Below, in pieces: positions 57,029-64,000 of a stretch of 64,000 bases of DNA. Numbering within the stretch: the stretch's first letter is position 1; each line of letters begins with the position of its first letter. The DNA is from Hsuehochloa calcarea (Eukaryota; Streptophyta; Magnoliopsida; Poales; Poaceae): contig CM070594.1 of the NCBI GenBank assembly GCA_036346395.1, positions 18,075,385 to 18,139,384 on the forward strand, given 5' to 3'. The notes under the pieces were generated by a model that searched no databases, was not told the origin of the DNA, and saw only the letters and a program-made list of their open reading frames with translations. The translations under genes were made by a program, and so were the position numbers.

Positions 57029-58989
57029 TCAAGAACCGAGGCGGGAGGCAGATGCCAGCGCCACTGTCTGCGCCCACACCTTGAGCCTCGCCTTCACGTC
57101 CTTGGGGTCATCCCCTGTTCCACAGCACACACACATGCATACACCAGTTAGCATATATATATGCGTCACTCACTCGGATGGATACGAGGTAAAAGAAAAC
57201 CAGTATAGAAAGCTATCTTTGCAGCAGCAAATTAACAAGAGCACCCAATCACGCAGCACGCGTCACGACGGCTGCTTCTGCACGGCTGTTAATTTGCGAT
57301 TTGTGGCAGGAAAGAGAGAGAAAGATGCCGGGAAACCAGGACGTTTACAGCACATAGTAGTGCCTACGGGCTACGAATGAAAAGCGCGGGGCATGATGAG
57401 CATCAGCGTGTCGAGGGAACCGGCCTGCAAACGTGGCGAGCAAACGCTCGTGAGCAGGAAAGGAGGCAGCATCCGCGCACGCTCGCTCGGTCGTCCGTCG
57501 CCATCGGGAAAACTAACCACCCGCGCGCGCGCGTTTACGTCAAAATCAGAGCCCAGCGCCACGAATTCTAGCCATGAAAGTAACTGATGCGCAGCTAATA
57601 AATCCCGTGTGCGTACGTGCTTTTGGCCGATAAGACTAGGGGAGTGGTTGCCGCTAGCTCTTGGAAGCCCGAAACCGCGATGCGGCCGGTGCAGTGCCTG
57701 GTAAGTCAGGCAATCCGGCGGCCGGATTCGATCTCGGCTTCAATGCCGCGTGCGTACGTCGTGAGGTGACGAGCGTGATGAGCAGGCGAAAGCGCCGTGA
57801 CGAAACTAGTTGAGCCAGGGAGTTGACCGGTGGGCGAGCTGATCGATCCCGGCCGCGGGTTCAGCTCGTGTACGGACAAATCGTTACCAACAGTCACTGA
57901 CAGAACGGACCATGGTATTGGTACTACGCTTTATCGGATTCGGAGAAAACCCGGAGGCAGACCAGTGGACCCGAAAGTTTTGGCACAAATCTCCATGCAT
58001 ATTCAACGGCTAAAAAACGACTGAAATGAAGAAAAAAAAACTTGCGACTGTTTTTTTTAGCATTTCCCATTTTTCAAAACTGGTGTTTTGTTCGTACGCG
58101 CATAAGCTACCATCATTTTTCTAAGCTGGTGTTTTGTTCGTACGCGCAGCGGTGCTATGGGAAACTAGGCAGCTGGTAGCAGTAATTAACAATGGCAATG
58201 CTTGGGGTCTGGGGACTTACCGGGGCTGGAGATGCGCCAGCTGCCGGAGGCCGGCGAGTTGCCGCCGCTGCTGGCGGTGTCGACGCCGGAGAGAGCGTAG
58301 CAGGGGATCTCCACGGTCCAGTCGCAGGGGAGGTCGAGGCCGAGGTCCTTGCACGCGCGCACCTCCTCCATGTCCATGGCCACGCCACCCCGCGCCGGGG
58401 ACTCCCCGCCTGTCCCGACCACCACCACCACCCCGTCGCCGCGCGCTCCCTGACCCTTCAGCTGCCGCCGCTCCTTCCTCATCTGCCACGCCCGGTCCAG
58501 CCACACCTCCCGCATCATCCTCTGGCGCCGGTGGTGCCGCCGCCGCTTGTCGCGGGCGCGGGCGCCGGCGCGAGGCCACCGCGCAGCCTCCGTCTCGCTC
58601 GCGTACTCCTTTGAGTACCGCAACGGCGACTGCGCTGGCGCCCCGCGGTCCGGCGTGCCGGGGAGCGACGCCGAGGTCGGGGCCGGCCGCAGGCCGCCGT
58701 TTCTTGGGTCATCGCCGTACGGGTGCCACGGCTGGCTCCCGTACTCGCCGTTGACATCCGACCTCACCTCGTCCTCGTCGCCGCCGCGGGGGTACCCGTC
58801 GTCCTCGTCGTCGGCGTCTCCGGCGTCGGAGCCCTCGACGGACAGGCGGGACATGCGCTTGCTCATGTCCCAGTCGTCCTCGTCGTCGCCCCCCTCCTCC
58901 TCGACCAAGTCGTCGTCCTCGTCGTCGTGGTCGATGACGTCTCGGAGCCTCGGCAGAGCGAACGTCGTCGTCGCCGACGGGGACGCCAT
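57029..58989 (-). CDS. Unknown protein with DUF1685-like C-terminus, 2 exons
   Basis: Minus strand, exon 1 58989-58221 and exon 2 57114-57029, joined by a GTAAGT donor and CAG acceptor (intron 1106 bp), gives 855 nt, 284 residues. From the N-terminus: a short MASPSATTTFALPRLRDVI start, a strongly acidic Asp/Glu stretch (about residues 20-60, for example DHDDEDDDLVEEEGGDDEDD), a Pro/Ser/Gly-rich middle, a basic stretch RARDKRRRHHRRQRMMREVW that could serve as a nuclear localisation signal, a VVVVVG run, and the conserved end MDMEEVRACKDLGLDLPCDWTVEIP, SWRISSPGDDPKDVKARLKVWAQTVALASASR. The (D/E)LGL...P and SPGDDP..VK.RL..WAQ.VA pattern is that of plant DUF1685-type proteins, whose function is not known. 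The start is chosen because a TATA box lies 120 bp upstream. Confidence 0.8.
58080..58148. repeat. Direct repeat of 23 bp in the intron of the DUF1685-like gene
   Basis: The block beginning CTGGTGTTTTGTTCGTACGC occurs at 58080 and 58126, perfectly for 23 bp, spaced 46 bp, close to the 5' splice site of the gene. Confidence 0.9.
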
Positions 58990-59104
58990 TTCGATCGGAG
59001 CAAGCTGAGGAGTAGCTAGGACGAGAAGAGGGTGGAGGCTGCAGGAAGCAACTGGGAGGATATGCGATATTCTCACTACGACGACGACGAGTGCGCGGGC
59101 GATG

Positions 59105-59121
59105 GGTTTATATATTGGCCG
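59105..59121 (-). promoter_or_regulatory. CCAAT and TATA boxes of the DUF1685-like gene
   Basis: On the minus strand GGCCAATATATAAACCC carries CCAAT overlapping TATATAA, 120 bp upstream of the chosen ATG at 58989. It places transcription start near 59080 and argues against the longer open frame that continues upstream to 59244. Confidence 0.65.
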
Positions 59122-59244
59122 GAACGGAGCGAGAAGAGCTTGCCGCGAGCTCTCCCCTGTCGTGTTCGGTTCGACTCGGCCGCGTCGCGTCGCGATCAAA
59201 TTTTCAGGGGCAAAGCATGGTGCGTGTAACAGGTGTTGTAACAA

Positions 59245-59860
59245 CGATTAGATGATGCAGACGGCAGAGGATAGGATAGATATATCATACGTTCACACTA
59301 CCGATTCTAAATTTTTGTTGCCTGTTGGTAGCTAGCTATGTATTCTAGTTAATTAGTGGCTTAATTAGCGTGGACTACACAGTGCGTTGCGGATTTGCGG
59401 AACCAGTAGCTTGCGAGGCTCAGAGAATTGCCGGTTTGGTATGAAATAGAAAAAAGGCTGTTAACATCGAGTGGTTGTTCTGGACTTGTGGCTCATTGGT
59501 CACACGGGTGTAAATTCCGGAAAATTCACACAAATAACTCATCCAATCTATCTGAGATGAGTGAGAATCAAACTCCGTTCATTAGTCAGAGAGACAAAAT
59601 GTCTCTCACTACTAGGCTATCCTATCGTTGACTCGTGGAGTTTAACTACATAGGTAGTAAAAGCCTATATACGGTAAATCTCTTGATTGTTTTCTGGAAC
59701 CGTTAGATTTATCAAAACAACGGGCATATTTGTGAGGTGTTCTAGAGGCACAACATGTTATGATTTCCGATTTAGTAGCTCTGAACACTGGTACGTGAGG
59801 TGCCTACTCGGCACGATTATGCTCAAAAACACTTTTTAGTGAGAACAGTAGGAAAGAAAC

Positions 59861-59922
<62 letters not shown>

Positions 59923-60551
59923 TTAAACTGCCCCTATCTCGATAAGGATAGAAGGAATAGAATACAGAAAAGAGCCCATGGGCCATGGGTTCTAGAACGC
60001 ATGGAACGCATAGACACGACTCGTGAACCACCACTGCCCAGCTCAGCGCATGGTACGTGGGGAGAGCGAGCTGGGCCCACCGGAGGTGCGGACATGGCGC
60101 GCACTGAGACGCGCCAAAAGGGCGGGGTCCCTTTCGGAGGCCGGCAGCCGGGCCCCACTCCGGCACGTGGCGCGTCCCGAGCACATCCGGCGAGGGGGAC
60201 GGTCGGTGGCTACGCGGTGGATTAATTAACTAGGCTGCGCTCATCAGCGGCAAACGCGAGGAGCCTTGGGCATAAGATTGCGTTAAGATCGGATTAGTTC
60301 TGTTGGAATTTTAATTAGGTTTGAACACGGTCAGGACAAGTGCTGTTTGGACGGGGGATCGTCTACTGTGCGTTGTAACTCGATCTACATAGGGAGGTCC
60401 GCGTGCAATTAGGGTCGTCTCATCTTCCAATCGACCATTCAAAGCAAATGCCTGGCTTTTAAAAAAATCCATACCGTTCTTGTTCCTGTGAGTGGTTGTT
60501 ATCATAGAGTGTCGATTTTCGATCCGATGGTGCATTTGCGCCGATGGTGAT
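59245..60551. other. Intergenic region with microsatellite
   Basis: A (TA)n run at 59863-59898 passes into (GA)n to 59923. No gene is supported; the frames at 59800-60225 run through the microsatellite. Confidence 0.6.
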
Positions 60552-62970
60552 TGTTGAGATCGGATTTTTGAATCTAAACTCTCTGTGTATTTCTGCATCA
60601 GTCCTAAATCAGTAGGTAATGCATACAGTGGAAACAATAGGCGAAGTAGTCGTAGTCCTCCTCATCGTAGTTGAAGGCTTCTAAGATTTAATTTGAGTGT
60701 AGTACGTGAGTACATATAGTACTCCGTAAGTTTTGAAAAAAATGCATATGGATAGGTTTAACAAATGAGGTTTATATGGTTCTTTTGCACAAAATAATAT
60801 TTTAAGTTTCAACAGTTTTCATAAATCACATTTGAAAAAAAATAGTTTCAATAATTAAACTAATTATATGACTAGTGGAGGTTATAGCTACCAACCACTA
60901 GTACCAAGGCTCTAGCCGCTAAGGTTCAAAGGATAGGGCTCTAACTGCCTAACTAACCCTTAGCTGCCAGAAAAACTACCTGAGAGTCCCAACTGCTCCC
61001 GAGTTTCCAAAAGTTACTATTTTGAAATCAAAACCAAAATCTATCATGTGAAAATGCACCTTGCCCGCTCTTGACCGCGGGCATGGCTATTCGAATAGTT
61101 TTACACTCTGCACATGTTGTACAGCTTGACCCATAAAAGATAATCAGCTTATAATGTCCGCTTCACGCACTTTTAAAGGTGTGCGACTAAGTGATTATCA
61201 CAAGACCTTTACAATACCTTATCCTTACATCAGCTCGCCCGATGAGCTTAACCCCAAATCATAGACGTCAACTACCATTGACCCCAAGCGCAGTGTTGTG
61301 GGGAATGATCTGCCCGAACATGGACATCAATTGCCATTACCCGACGCAAGCCCCAATAGGGATAGAAGTTTACTTACTATGCTGCACGACCCAAGATTTG
61401 GAAGTACATTTATCATAACCTACACATCTCAAGATATTAAAGTGCATTTACCATGATCAAGAGAACACCTATCACTACAACCTACGAGCTTAATGCTTGG
61501 ACTAGGTAAATTATTCAGCTAGGTCCTTCCCATTTAAGGCATGTGGTTGTACGGTATTGCTCGGTTTGAATAGACACAAGCGTCGGTCCTTAATCGACCA
61601 AGGCGAGACAATAAAAACTCAACCCACTCGCCCTAGTCTGAATAAGTTTTCCACCATTTTGTTTTATTTTTCAAATTACCGACAATACCTAATACTATAC
61701 ATTTCTAAAAAAATATTTGCATAAAAAGTAATAATAGTATCCTTCCAATGGGTGATCATGACCGACAACGCATGTCTAAGCAATTCTACTATTTGAACTA
61801 TTACAACAATATTGTAATCAATATCTTGGATTTTCTATGCTAGGGTGACAATGGATCATGGATAACAACATCAAATGACGGTAATATCAAGTTAGGATTA
61901 ACTAATAACCTAGGATTTGAACTTATCATTTTATGTAAGTAGCAATGCATAATAATTTTAAAACTTAAAAAAGATTTAGGAAAACATAGGTACAATATGA
62001 TCAAAGGAGACTTGCATTCATCAAAGGTTGAGGTTACGACGTTCAGTTGGTCCAAAATGACATCGGCAGTGTCACACTCTACACGCGCGAAATAAGACAA
62101 ATAAATAATAATAAAACAAATAAAATTACAAAATTAGTACCAAAAGAAAGATATTGAATTTGGATGAATTTAGAAATAAGAATCGACGGAATCGGAGTTC
62201 GTATGAAGGAGATCAAACACCCGAAAAATTTGCCAGAAGAGAAATTCCTGGAAAATGGGAAGAGGGAATATTCCAGAGAATACTATTTTTCAAAATAAAG
62301 GATTAAAATAAAAAATGCTGACATTTGGGCCCCACTTGGAAGTGAGACAAGAGGAAGAAACATAGCAGAGGAGCTACAGTGACTCGGTTGCAGCAGCGGC
62401 ACCGACGAGGGGTTATGCGGTGGCGGCAGGCAATAGGAAAAATGGGTGGCCCACGATGAGGCGGTTCTCCAGGTGGCGGCGGTGCGGGCGAGGGTAGAGG
62501 CACACTTGCAGCGCAGGGCGGTGGCGCTCCAGCGGTGGGCGGCGACTGGCGGCGCGAAGGTGGTGGCAGGGTCAGGATGGTGCGGGGACGACCGAGGTGG
62601 TGCGACGGCGGCAGCTGGCGGTGGGAATGATGGTGCGGCCGCAGCGATGTGCTGCGGTGATGGAAATTCCAAAATTGAGGATGGGGATAGAAAGAATATG
62701 TCCGGGAACACGATGTGATGCAATTCCCTCGGCTCAGAACCCACCGGAGAAGGAGATCAACGTGATGGCGACGTGGCCAGACTTGAGGAAGGAAGGCGAA
62801 TGGCATCACACGTTCTGGGCAAACGGAGTGGAGTTAGATGCTGGTGTTTAAGGTGAATCCAAGAGGGGAGCAAGGGATGTGCGTTGCTCCCTTTATAGTG
62901 CGAAGACGACGCTCGAAACAATGGGGAACGTCCACGGCAAAAGGGCGACAATTTTGGTTGACATTGAACG
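60552..62970 (-). mobile_element. LTR of the element A family, antisense, interrupted
   Basis: Starts TGTTGAGATCGGATTTTTGA, aligning to the outer end of the other copies (ACTCTCTGTGTATTTCTGCA follows). It contains CTATTCGAATAG at 61087-61098 and TTTTACACTCTGCA. The zone near 62330-62900 is the GC-rich part, ending in GCTCCCTTTATAGTG, which matches GCTCTCTTTTATAGG of the element A LTR. The remaining roughly 700 bp to the U3 end is not contiguous because another LTR starts at 62971. Confidence 0.75.
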
Positions 62971-64000
62971 TGTAACACACCTAATCTCACTTTTAGTTCA
63001 ATTGTTTAAAAATGTGAGATTTTTAAAACGTTTTGAAACCTCTTGCTGACATTCGAGTTTTCAAGATTTGTTTTGAAGATATTCATCAATGTGAGTTGAA
63101 GAGATCTGTTAGCGAAATACAAATCTAAATTAATTCGATGATGCTCCCAGGGATATGATGTGAGCACGTTGTAGAACACGGGCTTGCGATCACAAAGACG
63201 AAGACGACATGGCCAAAGGAGGTTCAAAGACAAAGATCTCTGAGGAAGAAGCTTGCGGTGGTGGCTCTGTGCTTCGATGAATTGCTGTGCCAAGGAACGA
63301 ACTCGGGTTGGAACTTTTAGGGCTTTGGAAGAGGAGGCACGGGCGGAGATTTCGACGCGGTTGGGCTCCTTAAATAGCATTAAAATAATTTAATATGATT
63401 AATGACAACATCAACAATGGTCAAAACTATTTTTTTGGGTTCTATGTGCTTGGATATAGTTTCTAGATTTTTCTAGAAATTTTTCGAGTTCATTTGCTAT
63501 TTTCTATTTGCCATTTGTCTTTTCCATATTTTCTAAAAGAAAAATCTATTTAATAATCTCAGAAAATATTCGAGCTGAATCTTCTTCCCAGCCCATTCAT
63601 ATTCCTTCCCAGCCCATCTTCCCGCGCTAGGCTGCTCGTGCGTCGTGCGCCACTTCGTCCCTCAACCAGGTGGGCCCGCCCGTCAGGTGGAAGTCGTCCC
63701 CTCCCGTCGCCTTCCTCGCACCATGTCTCGACCGTGTTCGCCATGGCCGCGCTTGGGAGCTCCGACCAACAATGGAATCTCCAATAAGGAAATCTTGCGC
63801 CGGCCTTATCCTTTTAATCCTTGTACCTTCCCCCACCCGAATCCAACCGACTCGTATCCTGCATCCCCTTCAAACTTGGAACCAACCTCGTGACTGAAAC
63901 GAACTCAATTTGGGGATTTCCAAATCTGGTACGCCTGAGGCTTATAAACAGGATCCCTGGGTTCGCCTTCTCGCCCTGATCCTGAAACCCCAAGCCACCG
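62971..64000 (+). mobile_element. Start of another LTR or element of the same family, plus orientation, cut by window end
   Basis: TGTAACACACCTAATCTCAC at 62971 has the family's LTR start. From about 63380 the sequence parallels 21690-21890 (GGTTCTATGTGCTTGGATAT, TTCATTTGCTATTTTCTA, AAAAGAAAAATCTATTT). A stretch of about 300 bp (63060-63370) has no counterpart at that place in the other copies. The five bases before it are GAACG, so a GAACG should follow the far end outside the window. Confidence 0.6.

Noticed and set aside
58134..59019. Plus-strand frames of 98-206 residues opposite the DUF1685-like gene
   Set aside because: Antisense shadows of a GC-rich exon; the minus strand has the TATA box, splice donor and conserved C-terminus.
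58990..59244. Longer N-terminus of the DUF1685-like protein
   Set aside because: The frame is open upstream but crosses the TATA/CCAAT region and has no supporting similarity; the ATG at 58989 fits the promoter distance.
62283..62851. Frames of 153-168 residues as a gene
   Set aside because: Same GC-rich LTR zone, Pro/Ser/His-rich shadow translations.
1..64000. tRNA or rRNA genes
   Set aside because: No cloverleaf with the expected A/B box spacing or rRNA core words was recognised by eye; tRNA-like words seen are primer binding sites.

Overview
Organism and character: this is plant nuclear DNA from a grass. The supporting signs are plant-type split genes (GT-AG introns, a chloroplast-targeted cyclophilin), several LTR retrotransposon families typical of Poaceae, a Mutator-like element carrying a plant mobile domain gene, and Tourist-like MITEs. 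The TE families look rice-like (RIRE3/RIRE8-type Gypsy, Tat-type Gypsy with an antisense ORF, BARE/RIRE1-type Copia), so Oryza or a close relative is my inference. No bacterial features are present. Only two host genes are convincing, and most of the window is nested transposable elements. I did not find a clearly new functional system; the interest lies in TE architecture. Layout: about 352-9047 is a decayed Mutator-like element with TIRs of about 220 bp that contain foldback hairpins, a mudrA relic on +, relics of a GRF-type zinc-finger gene and a plant mobile domain gene on -, and four internal tandem-repeat arrays. 9363-9745 is a Tourist-like MITE flanked by TAA, followed by a MITE end and a GC-rich stretch. 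11246-45431 is one nested composite. The outer element A is a chromodomain Gypsy on -, flanked by the duplication TCTTT; its 5' LTR is 3158 bp but its 3' LTR is cut to 619 bp. Inside A sit element B (Tat-type Gypsy on -, 12561-29238) and element C (BARE-like Copia on -, 30085-38426, target duplication GCAAT). Element B itself contains a solo LTR of A's own family (21592-24742, target duplication ACCAT) and another insert of about 2.3 kb (D) with 182-bp tandem repeats. Right part: 45432-48000 is non-genic with small foldback repeats. 48029-55643 (+) is a complete six-exon plastid cyclophilin gene whose third intron carries a 3630-bp solo LTR of the A family in antisense (49118-52747, target duplication GTTTA). 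57029-58989 (-) is a two-exon gene with a DUF1685-like C-terminus, a TATA box and a CCAAT box. From 60552 to the window end there are two more A-family LTRs in opposite orientations, the second apparently inserted in the first. How things relate: the target duplications give a relative order. A came first, B and C later, and then an A-family LTR inside B. All retroelement polyproteins are broken by stops, frameshifts, deletions or lost catalytic motifs, so none looks autonomous. The two host genes keep intact reading frames and splice sites.
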